Part shown: piece by piece, positions 32,401 through 44,400 of the stretch
Layout: each line of letters begins with the position of its first letter
How positions within the stretch are numbered: the first letter of the stretch is position 1
DNA from: Platerodrilus igneus
Lineage: Eukaryota > Arthropoda > Insecta > Coleoptera > Lycidae
Direction: 5' to 3'
Length of the DNA: 64,000 nucleotides
Assembly: GCA_036346225.1 (NCBI GenBank)
Contig: JARFIW010001178.1
Coordinates: forward strand, 1,182,917-1,246,916
Notes under the pieces: generated by a model
Told to the model about the DNA's origin: nothing
The model's database searches: none
What the model saw: the letters and a program-made list of their open reading frames with translations, nothing else
Made by a program: the position numbers and the translations under genes

Positions 32401-35400
32401 TCAAATTCTTGCAGGCTTTCACTTGTCTCTTGCGAGCGGTTCTTAACTTGTGCGTGGTAAACCTGTCGAAGGTGAGCATCTCCAAATCTCATCTCAAGCT
32501 TTGATGTTAAGAGGCCGTAATCATTCTGCTGGTGATCGGGAATCGTTTGTAAGATGTTAAGAGCCTCCCCCCGTAGGGCCACTATTAGAGAGATAGCCTT
32601 CTCTTTGTTGCACCAACCGTTGGCTATTGCAGCAGCTTCAAATTGTTTCAAATATGTGGGCCAAGGTGTTTTACCATCGAATGTAGGTGGTTTTACTTTA
32701 AATTTAGACAGAATTGACTCGCTTCTTTCCATGATTCCTGTTTCTGGAATGTTCTGATTAACAACTTGGCTTGGTATTTCAAGTGGCCGTGTTGTTAGTG
32801 AAATCACTTGTTCTTGCAGCCTCGTCATATCTTCTTCCATTTTTACCAATTTACTGTCTAACTTTTGCTCAACTGTTTTTACCTGTTCAGTGAAATCTTC
32901 TTTCAATGCAATGGAGCTTTCCATTAATCTTTGTTCTAACGTGGCTGTATTTTCACTTAACTTTTCTATTTTCTCAGCATTTTCACTAAGTGTCATTTCC
33001 ATACCGTATTTAAACTCTTTAAGGGTCGATTCCAGTTCAACTGACCTCACTAAGTTATCATTGAGTGTCACTTCCAGTTTAGCCGACCTCTCCTCCATTT
33101 TCCCAGCATTTTCACTAAGTGTCAATTCTAGTTTAGCCGACCTCTCCTCCATTTTCTCAGCATTTTCACTAAGTGTCAATTCTAGTTTAGCCGACCTTTC
33201 CTCCATACCGGATTTAAAATCCTTGAGGAAATTCATTACAGTTTCTGCCTCCATCTTACTTTGATTTCTTGTAACTGGCATATACAAACTACTCAAATGT
33301 CTTTAGACTTAATTAATCACCCAACACAGCCTGACACCAGTGTAACGCGCTACTACTACCGCGTTTCTTTAATTTAAAACAAGTAATAACAAACGTCTTT
33401 ATTACTTACTGTTCACAAGTCTAATTAACAGTATATGCCTTATTTATAGATGTTTTCAGGACACTTAACAATGAAGCACTATTACACTAATGAATTTACA
33501 AGCACTAATATCTTCTTAAACTATCCTCTTTACCATAGGTTCATTAACAACACTAACACAACTATTTGTTTATACACTTCTATTTATTTATGTATACTAC
33601 AAGCTGCATGCACATTAGACACAGCATATCACATTTATGTATACTTCTAAAGCTCAAAACTACTATTACTTTACACGATATAATTTGCTACATTTTTCCT
33701 GGCCAGCCTCACACATGGGTGCTAGTGAAACGATATTTTCTTATCCCTCTATATTTACACCAGCTCCACGAAGTCTTCCGACGTAGCTAGGGGTCTATTC
33801 CTGGGGTAGAGCAATGAGCAATGGGGGGGTAAGTCAAAATCTATGGAGGGTTACATTTAACAAAAAAAACAAACAGGCGCCACCAAGTCCAAATTGATTT
33901 ATTTTAGGGGCATAGCAATTTTCTAAGGGCGGACTTGGAGACCCAAAAAGAGATCGCCTTCGTTGATACACAAACTTGTCTTAACAGAATAAGACGCTGT
34001 TCCTGTAAGAAAGAATAATAATTAAGTCACATAAAAATGGGAACACTATTTGCGTCCCTCAAGTATACCTAAAAGTATAGAGAATATTTTCTGCATAATG
34101 GGATCATAAAATTTAGTTCTTATTGCTTTTTGTTTACCAAGTCTGATCAGACTAGATCAGAATAAAAAACTTTAAATGAAGAATATTAATTTACTAATAA
34201 GAATTTTCTTTGTTTCAGTAAATAAAATATCATTGTAATTAAATAAAATAAAAATTTGAAGTACTTGCAAAAATGGTAGTAAGGGTTATCAACTGATCCT
34301 TACTCAAATATTTTATAATTCTATGTAACTAAAAATGCTAGAGTTTCTTTATAACCCAATCAGATCTGTGTGAGTCATTTACAAATGAATATACGAAATT
34401 TTCTCTTTAAGTTAACAAACTTAAATTTAGTTTGAAGTCAAAATAATCACCAAGATATTCTCTAATGTTATCAATAGTGGTTGTACTAAAATGCTAAACA
34501 TGTGTTAGCCATTGGGCAATTGTTGACAATAGTGATCAAACAAACAGGTGATGTAATAGCAGCTGTTAAATTACGTTGAAGCCACGTGTGGTCACATATT
34601 TACGAAGCTAAGTGAAAGCAAATTTGATACTGGGGAAAACCAGCTTATTTACAGGTAAACTGAATAATAATTTTGTACGTCTAACAAACAAAATGAAATA
34701 ATGTACTTTCAGAAGGAAGTACTCAGGAAATCCTTAATTCTATTACGAACCCAAGAGCAGCTGTTGTCCTTGGATGTAATGGAAACTACCTCGCAGCGCG
34801 GGAACAGCAACTAATTATACTTGCTTTCCATGCTTTAACACAGGTGTAGGAGCAAAGCGGATTCCTTACTTGGATCACGGCAGCATTACTTGTAACGTAA
34901 TCTTCCGTTGTCTAAATTTATTTACTAATATAATTTTTCATTGCATAGCCAACAAATTAAGGTTTCTAAATTGTAACTTCAAAGGGATCATGTTGTCTCA
35001 AATTTTACAGTTGCGATTTTCGACGTGGCGTGCGATATCTACGTTATCCATGCAGTTTTCTAATTTCTCGTTGGGATTTCAGATGTGTCGTTGCGCTAAA
35101 TAAATTTTGTAAATTAGCTAATATGATAACGAATATACAAAATGTGGATTAGGTACTAACCGTTACTCAGGAAGTGTTTCACAAACATAGAGCGACTCGG
35201 AGGTCACTCGCCATTCTTTTAGAATGCATCTTGACGCTGCTTTTAACTATCGACGAGTGCGCTCGCTGCTTTCTTGCATGGTGGGAGGTTCCGGATTTTA
35301 GTTCTCGGACCTCTCACGCGCGCGCCAGTGGCTGTGAAATTACACCGAACTCGGAAACAACTCGACTAATAATCCTTGATATTATAATACTATAAAAGTT

Positions 35401-38400
35401 TGATTGTTACTCGAATATTTATTTTAATTAATAAAGGTATTTTAATATTCATTGTACGTTTAATGAATGAATTCTCCTACTGCAAAAATAAAATTGTTAC
35501 ACTACCTCTTTCCTAAAGAAAAAAATTTTTTCTTAAGAAAAACTTCAAATATAACTAATACAAAAAATTTTTTTTACAACAATACTAGCCTTTCCTATCT
35601 TCCTAACCAACTATGCAATTTTATAAATTTATTCAAATGGGGGACCTTCATTTATAATTGAGAGTGTGTTGGTAACTACGTGTACCTGACGTCCATCGGA
35701 GACAAAATCGGGGAGTCACAATCGGTAATAGTCAAAATTGGGAGGGTCAAATTAGAGAGTCAAACACTCCACGGGACAAAAGAATTTAAATTTACAAAAT
35801 TTCTTGACTTGAGATTCCTACTTCTAATAAGGCTAATATTTCTGACCTAAAATCAAACACTTACAATTTACTTCTAATTTCAAAAAACTTCACTTCCAGG
35901 AGCTCATTTAGCTCTATTTACAAAAAACAGGAATGCTTCCTCATCAGAACAGCATTACCATTCAAAATATCATCACTATAAGGTGAGAATCAAAAGAAAT
36001 ACCCTACTAATAGGTCTAAATTTAAGCATCATCACTAGGTGATAACCAAAACAAAAGTGCCCCAATTATAAGGTTACTCATCAAATTCAAATACAAATTA
36101 TTATCACTTTATCGCAAAGAGATAATCAAAGCAAAGGTAACCTAACCATCAGGTTACTCATCAAATTCAAATACAAATATCATCACTTCATCGCAAAGGG
36201 ATGATCAAAACAAAGGTAACCTAACCATAAGGTTACTCATCAAATTCAAATACAAATATCATCACTTCATCGCAAAGGGATGATCAAAACAAAGGTAACC
36301 TAACCAAAAGGTTACTTACAAATCTCAAATACAAAATATCATCACTTCATCGCAAAGGGATGATCAAAACAAAGGTAACCTAACCATGAGGTTACTTATC
36401 AAATGCAAGTACAAAACTGGGCCAGTCAGGGCTGTACTATCCTACACCCTACTGAATATCCTATCACTAATTGCTAACAAACAACTGATCTCATTAGTGA
36501 TGGACCAAACGGTGAAAATCACCAAGTCAACTTTGACCTTATCAAATCTAAGAACTTCTAACGGTCAAAAGGAACAAGGGAAAGAACAATTCATTCTCTC
36601 CACCTTGACAAGTAGAAATCAGGACCAATAGTTAAATAGCCCACCTACTTCTACATTGTAAGGATATCTGTCAAAGACATCCTCCAAACACATCTCCGAG
36701 CAACGCGCGAGCAAAACGACCAGCGTGCACCAAGGCACACCTCAAACTTACAAAACTTACAAAATCTCAAACCACTTACTTCACTCCTCAAACAAAATAC
36801 TCAATATTAGTGGACCGACACTAAATCAAGAATTGGAACAAAACAAAACAAACCACTACGTCATTACTTAATATCAAAGAGATGACCGGACCGGAATTAA
36901 TCGTCAAAATCATCATTTTCATTTGGATCTGATACTCCAATTGGTTTCAAGTCCTTTACGTGCCATTTCCTGCTCTTGTTCCATCTTCGTTTTCTAACTC
37001 ATATACTAAACTGGAATGTTTTTCCGAATTTTACTCATAACGAACTTAGGAGCTAATTTAGCGGAAAATTTATCACTAGCACTCGAGAGGACCTTATTAG
37101 TTCTCCAAACATACTCTCCGACTCGGAATGAAATGTCTCTTCTCCGAAGATTGTAGCGTTTACACGAACGTTGATAAGCTACATGCAAATTTTCACGGAC
37201 ATTTCCAAAATATCAAACAAAAGTTGACGATCCAAAACATAAGAAGGTCTACTACTGGAGACGACATCAACATCCTCACCAGGAATAAAATTATCATTAT
37301 AAGCTTTTCCACTTAAAGGTACCTGACGACCAAAAACTAAAAATTTGGCGAATAGTTGGTGGGACTTATGTTTTGCTGAGTTGATCGCGTATTGGATCTT
37401 GATATCTCAACATCCCACGTATCATGTTCTTCTACGTATGTACGGATTGCTGTACCAACTGTCTTATTGATTCTTTCCACAAAATTGCATTGGGGAGCAT
37501 AAACAGCGTTATACCAAATTTTTTGAATTTCGTACCTTGCACACAAAGCTTTAAAATACGTCCAACTAATTGTGGACCATTATCACAAATAACAAATTGT
37601 GGTACTCCGTAGACAAGAAATACCTTTTCTTCCAAAAACTTCTCGATCAAATGTGCGGTAGCACTACGTAAAGGTTGCAAAATCGAATACTTCGAGAACC
37701 AATCACCAACAACTAAGAGCCATTTATGTCCGCGTTTGGAACGAGGAAACGGACCCATCAAATCTAATGCAATGGTTTGGAATGGTAGTCCAACTTCTTT
37801 CTCCTTTCCCATCATTCCAAGGGGACCTCTATTGGGTGGTTTTTGAGCACCACAAATCAAACATTTCCTACAAAATTTACGTACGTCAAAGATCATCTTT
37901 GGCCAATAATACAATTCTTGGACTCGAGACAAAGTTTTAAGGAACCAAAATGTCCTGCTGAAGGGGGTCATGACATGATTTAATGACATCTACGCGCTGA
38001 GACTTTGGCACCAAATATTTCCACTCTACAACATTCGCCGAATGCGGTAATAGGAAGGTATAAACTTATAAATAAACCCATCTTCCACTTTCCATTGGGG
38101 TAGCTTTTGGGTGATAACAAAATTTTCTTCCTCAAAGACTCATACCACAAGTCTACTGCATCAAGTTTAATCTCTACTAAGTTAACTTCTGGATTCTCTA
38201 AAGGAACACCACGACTAAGACAATCTGGAACTATATTGAACTTTCCTTTTCTATGCACCAAATCAAATGAGTGTTGCCTTAATCGAACTGACCATCTGGC
38301 GAGTTTTCCAGTTGGATTCTGAAGATTACTCAACCAAAGTAACGAAAATGATCGGTGACAACGGTGAATCGAACTCCTTCTACCCACGGACGAAATTTCT

Positions 38401-41400
38401 CAATTGCAAAAATAACCGCTAAACACTCTCTTTCAGTGGTGGAATAATTGCGCTCAGTACGGCTCAGGGTTTTGCTTGCGTACGAAATTACACGCTCTTC
38501 TCCGTTTACATTCTGAATCAACACAGCTCCTAACCCAGTGTTGCTTGCGTCACACTCAACGATAAAAGGTGCCGAGTAGTCTGGCTGAGAAAGAAGAGGT
38601 GCAGAAACTAATGCTTGCTTGATTAGCACAAATGAATTTTCTGCTTCCGCACTCCAGTTTACAGTTTGACCTTTTTTCTTACTTTTAATGAGGTCATTAA
38701 TAGGCGAAACTAAAGACGAAAAATTCTTTATAAAGCGCCTGTACCAGCTGCACATTCCTATAAACCTTTTAATTTCCGTTGTGGTTTTCGGACGGGAAAG
38801 TTAACCATCGCCGACACCTTATCGGGATCTGTACGAAGTGAGTTCGAACCTACTATATAACCCAAAAATTTAAGTGTTTTTAAAAATTCACATTTACTTA
38901 TATTTATGGTAAGGTTAGCTTCTTTTAAACGTTGCTTAACCTCTACTAATAACTTTAGATGTTCTTCAAAAGATGACGAACATAATATTATGTCGTCCAA
39001 ATAGCAAAATACATGGGGTTCAAAACGTGGACCAAAATTGCATCTACTAAACGCTGTTGCGTCTGCGCAGCATTCTTCAACCCAAATGGCATGCATGTAA
39101 ATCTATATTGTCCTCGTGAGATAACACTGAAGGCAGTCTTATCCTTAGACGATTCACTAAGAGGATTTGCCAAAACGATTTTCTCAAATCCAGAGACGAA
39201 ATGTAGTTCGCACCTCTCAACATATTGAGAATTCTATCTACGTTCGCAAGGGGTACGAATCATGAACAGTTAAGTCGTTCAGGGTTCTACCATCAAAACA
39301 GAAGCGATATTCTCCATCTGCCTTTTAACCAACAAAACTGGAGAGGACCACGGACTAGTACACGGTTCTATAACTTTAAGTCTAAGCATGTCGTCCAATT
39401 CCTCATTCAATATCTTACCCATATATGGTGACATGACATATGGTTTCTTGTGGAAGGGTTTGGCATTGCCTGTGTCTATGTCCAATTCGATTAGGTGAGT
39501 TCGTCCTAATCTATCGTCGCTGCTAATCTCACTAAATGAACTAATTAACTCTTGTGCTTGCGCACTTTGAGCATCTGAGAGGTCATGTAAACCACATAAA
39601 GAATCTTCAGTGTTCAAAGGGATGGAAGACGGACCTATATACCCTATGTCGTTCCCAACATTGCTTTGGATAAACCAATTATTACTTCTAAAGTCAGCAA
39701 CTACACCAAATAATTTTGCAAAGTCACTACCGAAAATAAATGTATGCGGTAGGGACGGAACCACTAATGCATTAAGGATGCGGCAATCATTACCTATACA
39801 AATTGGCAAATCTACTGAGCCTACAACAGACTTTATTGAACCATCAGCTGTAGTGATACCTGTTTTTGCTGAACTAAAAATTTTCAAGTCTAATTTTCTA
39901 ACAATAGAAAGTGCTAAAGATCCTACCACTGAGGTAGTGCATCCCGAATCCAGAAGACCGGTAATGTCTCTATCTATTAATTTCACCATAATGTAGGGTT
40001 GATTCTCACACTGCTTCTCAATGAACAGAGTATTATTCTTAGGCTTCGGAGAGTCCTGACAAAAATTTTTAACAACTGTAAGCCATCTCGACCACTCGTC
40101 TTTACTAAAGTATTTTTCTTGTTTACAAATCATAACTGTAGCCTTATGACACGGAACAGGATACCGACCACTATGTACCTGCCGCCTTACTGGTTTTTTG
40201 AACAACGTGGACATGACGTTGCCTTAACGCCTTTTCGACCACATCCAAAACAAAAAATTTTTTTTTGTTGCTCTACAATCTCTAAACCAATGTCCACTAC
40301 GGGAGCAATTCCAACAAACAAAATGATTCCTCTTATCGGGACTAAAGGAATTACAAACCGAGGACTCTAAAGAGCTCTTATCCGCTACTGTTACTTGAGG
40401 ATTGACTAATTTATTCTGAAACACCCTACTCTTAACAGCATAAACTTTCTCATTCAACCCAGGATGTTTGTTCTCATATGGATGCTTAGAGGGTTGCAAA
40501 TCTTGTTAGGTTTATTAGAAGACGCCAAAACCGAGTTTAGTTTCATCAAAGAAGCTTCTTCTAACCTTTACACAAATTTACTAGGGTCGACAAATCTTGA
40601 ATGTCCGACAATGCAAGTGCCGAAATATATTCAGGAACCAAATTTCTTCTAATCATTTTAACTTTAGTAACTTCTGCTGGCTCGTTGGTCAGTCTACTAA
40701 AGAGGGTTTGCATATGCGCGACAAATAAAATAATCCTTTCGTCTTTACCTTGACGACGATTTCTGATCTTTTCCCAAATGTCATCATCCGAAGAACCAGG
40801 TAGAAAATCTTCCTTAAACGTTCTAACAAGGAGTTCCAGTCTCGCAAAGAATTTTTCACTGTTCTAAACCAAACTAAAGCGTCACCCACAAAAAGTTCAC
40901 ATGCTGATCCAAATAAGTCAGCTTCGGATACCTTACGAGATTGTGCCAAATCACTAACTCTATCTAAAAATGAATGTAGTTGTTTGGGGTCACCTGAGAA
41001 TTTTACAGGCCATGAACCTATAGGTACTGAAGGTGTTACATACGAAGTCGAATGGATAGGTGCACTAACTAAAGGAGATACTACAACGGACCGATCTAAA
41101 TAGGTGGACTCTGTACTTTTATTGATTTTATCGTACAACTCAGCTTCAAGGGTTAATATCGTTGCTACGGTCTCATTTCTAAACTTAATTGCTTCATTGG
41201 GATTTATTGAAGGAATTTTCATACGCTTAGCTCGTCCCGAAAGGTGGTTTAACCTTGAACAAGCTCTTCTAAAAATCGAGTCTGATGAGTCGCCCTCAAA
41301 CTCGGACACAATATTACGAACTGACTCGACTGAAACTGAAATTTCTTTACTTTCCGTTGCAAAATCTACTTCATAACACGAAAGGTCAATCAAACAACCA

Positions 41401-44400
41401 GGCTTATCTATTTCTTTAGCTAACAATCTACCTAAAATTTTCCGTTTCTCCAACACTGGCCTCTCACTCAACACTCCTCTAATTCTTAGTTCATACTCCA
41501 ATTCTTCTTTAAGTAGACAAACAATTTGGAATTTTTCCGACATGGTTACTACAACCTAATGGAATCAAACCGATAAATCTAACTAATCCGAATCTTATAA
41601 AAGCTATCAAAACAAATTCGTACCACTAAAGGTAAAAATCAAAAAATGTTTTTGGTAAAATTATTTTTGCCAAAACAATATCAAAAAAATTTAAGGGGTC
41701 AAAACAGAATTAAAGTCAAAAGTAAATTTGACCAAATTAACGAATTGAGTGTATGGGGATTACCGTTACAACCAATCTTTTATCAAAAGCAAACAAACAA
41801 ATCTAAATGTCAAATAAACCTTAAGCAAACAAATTTCGAGCAAAATAATTTTTGGACAAATGGACTTCAAAGGAAAATAAATTTTGAGCTAACAAACTTC
41901 GAATCAAATTAAATTTAGAACAAATAAATTTCGAAGCAAATTAATTTTAACAAATAAATTTTAAGGTAAATCAAATTATGAACAAACAACTTTCGAGCTA
42001 AATTAAATTATGAACGAACGAATTTCAACAAATTACTCGTTGAACAAACAAATTTCGAGGCCCCAAACGTTGCCGGCGCCAGTGCTACATTTTTCCTGGC
42101 CAGCCTCACACATGGGTGCTAGTGAAACGATATTTTCTTATCCTCTATATTTACACCAGCTCCACGAAGTCTTCCGACGTAGCTAGGGTCTATTCCTGGG
42201 GTAGAGCAATGAGCAATGGGGGTAAGTCGAAATCTATGGAGGGTTACATTTAACAAAAACAAACAGGCGCCACCAAGTCCAAATTGATTTATTTTAGGGC
42301 ATAGCAATTTTCTAAGGGCGGACTTGGAGACCCAAAAAGAGATCGCCTTCGTTGATACACAAACTTGTCTTAACAGAATAAGACGCTGTTCCTGTAAGAA
42401 AGAATAATAATTAAGTCACATAAAAATGGGAACACTATTTGCGTCCCTCAAGTATACCTAAAAAGTATAGAGAATATTTTCTGCATAATGGGATCATAAA
42501 ATTTAGTTCTTATTGCTTTTGTTTACCAAGTCTGATCAGACTAGATCAGAATAAAAACTTTAAATGAAGAATATTAATTTACTAATAAGAATTTTCTTTG
42601 TTTCAGTAAATAAAATATCATTGTAATTAAATAAAAATAAAAATTTGAAGTACTTGCAAAAATGGTAGTAAGGGTTATCAACTGATCCTTACTCAAATAT
42701 TTTATAATTCTATGTAACTAAAAATGCTAGAGTTTCTTTATAACCCAATCAGATCTGTGTGAGTCATTTACAAATGAATATACGAAATTTTCTCTTTAAG
42801 TTAACAAACTTAAATTTAGTTTGAAGTCAAAATAATCACCAAGATATTCTCTAATGTTATCAATAGTGGTTGTACTAAAATGCTAAACATGTGTTAGCCA
42901 TTGGGCAATTGTTGACAATAGTGATCAAACAAACAGGTGATGTAATAGCAGCTGTTAAATTACGTTGAAGCCACGTGTGGTCACATATTTACGAAGCTAA
43001 GTGAAAGCAAATTTGATACTGGGGAAAACCAGCTTATTTACAGGTAAACTGAATAATAATTTTGTACGTCTAACAAACAAAATGAAATAATGTACTTTCA
43101 GAAGGAAGTACTCAGGAAATCTTAATTCTATTACGAACCCAAGAGCAGCTGTTGTCCTTGGATGTAATGGAAACTACCTCGCAGCGCGGGAACAGCAACT
43201 AATTATACTTGCTTTCCATGCTTTAACACAGGTGTAGGAGCAAAGCGGATTCCTTACTTGGATCACGGCAGCATTACTTGTAACGTAATCTTCCGTTGTC
43301 TAAATTTATTTACTAATATAATTTTTCATTGCATAGCCAACAAATTAAGGTTTCTAAATTGTAACTTCAAAGGGATCATGTTGTCTCAAATTTTACAGTT
43401 GCAATTTTCGACGTGGCGTGCGATATCTACGTTATCCATGCAGTTTTCTAATTTCTCGTTGGGATTTCAGATGTGTCGTTGCGCTAAATAAATTTTGTAA
43501 ATTAGCTAATATGATAACGAATATACAAAATGTGGATTAGGTACTAACCGTTACTCAGGAAGTGTTTCACAAACATAGAGCGACTCGGAGGTCACTCGCC
43601 ATTCTTTTAGAATGCATCTTGACGCTGCTTTTAACTATCGACGAGTGCGCTCGCTGCTTTCTTGCATGGTGGGAGGTTCCGGATTTTAGTTCTCGGACCT
43701 CTCACGCGCGCGCCAGTGGCTGTGAAATTACACCGAACTCGGAAACAACTCGACTAATAATCCTTGATATTATAATACTATAAAAGTTTGATTGTTACTC
43801 GAATATTTATTTTAATTAATAAAGGTATTTTAATATTCATTGTACGTTTAATGAATGGATTCTCCTACTGCAAAAATAAAATTGTTACAAATTTATATTA
43901 GACATTCAAGAATAGACTGCCCTTGCATTCATTAGCGGTCTTATATATACTCTGGATTAAAAGGATGACTCATGCTCCAGTACTTTCCAGAAGGATTCTC
44001 GAATGCTGAAGAATACGCTGTGCCCCGGGCGTTTGTATGTTTGACGGGTTGCCTAATAGTGAATCGCAACAATAGTATATTGTGTAGCAAGTGTGTGAAG
44101 TCACATTTTATACACGAGCGAGGGGCTTGCAACACGAGCTACAATCGAGTTTTACAATCCGAACGAGTGTATAAACTGACTTCACACACGTGTTGTACAT
44201 TATTCTTTTCTATGACATTAAATTAAAACGCATTTCCTTAATTTTTGTTTTTGACATTTGCTTTGACATTTCTAAATACTATCAAAATACAGCACGCACA
44301 GCAACCTATTTATTTGTGACCGGTGCGTAAAAGTACATGGGCTCTTATGGCAAGTATGCGTGAATTAAATCCCATAAGGATTACATTGCATTTCACGCAC

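Larger units (their letters stand above)
30030..33685 (-). mobile_element. Ty3-like element G1, 3'-truncated and split
   Basis: This is a minus-strand Ty3-type element with part of its 5' LTR (33685-33341), a primer-binding site (TGGTGTCAGGCTGTG, 33339-33325), Gag (33296), protease, reverse transcriptase and part of RNase H. It breaks off inside RNase H near 30030, so integrase and the 3' LTR are missing. Element G2 begins at 33686. The remainder of G1's 5' LTR appears to continue at 43890. Confidence 0.85.
33686..43889 (-). mobile_element. Full-length Ty3-like LTR retrotransposon G2 (10.2 kb)
   Basis: Two nearly identical LTRs (33686-35501 and 42083-43889) flank a minus-strand Gag-Pol region. 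Both LTRs start TGTAAC and end TAGCA on the minus strand. The 4-bp target-site duplication AATT lies at 33682-33685 and 43890-43893. A primer-binding site, TGGCGCCGGCAACG, sits beside the 5' LTR, and a purine tract beside the 3' LTR. The coding order is Gag, zinc knuckles, protease, reverse transcriptase, RNase H and integrase. A 1.5-kb non-coding stretch with a 79-bp tandem repeat precedes the 3' LTR. The near-identity of the LTRs indicates a recent insertion, although the pol frames are broken. Confidence 0.93.

Noticed and set aside
35174..35395. A 73-codon plus-strand frame that occurs identically at 43562-43783
   Set aside because: Both copies lie inside the two LTRs of G2, so identity follows from LTR duplication. 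The frame is antisense to the element and shows no motif.
35955..36410. Regular repeats that could suggest a CRISPR array
   Set aside because: The units are contiguous 79-bp tandem repeats without unique spacers, inside a eukaryotic retrotransposon.
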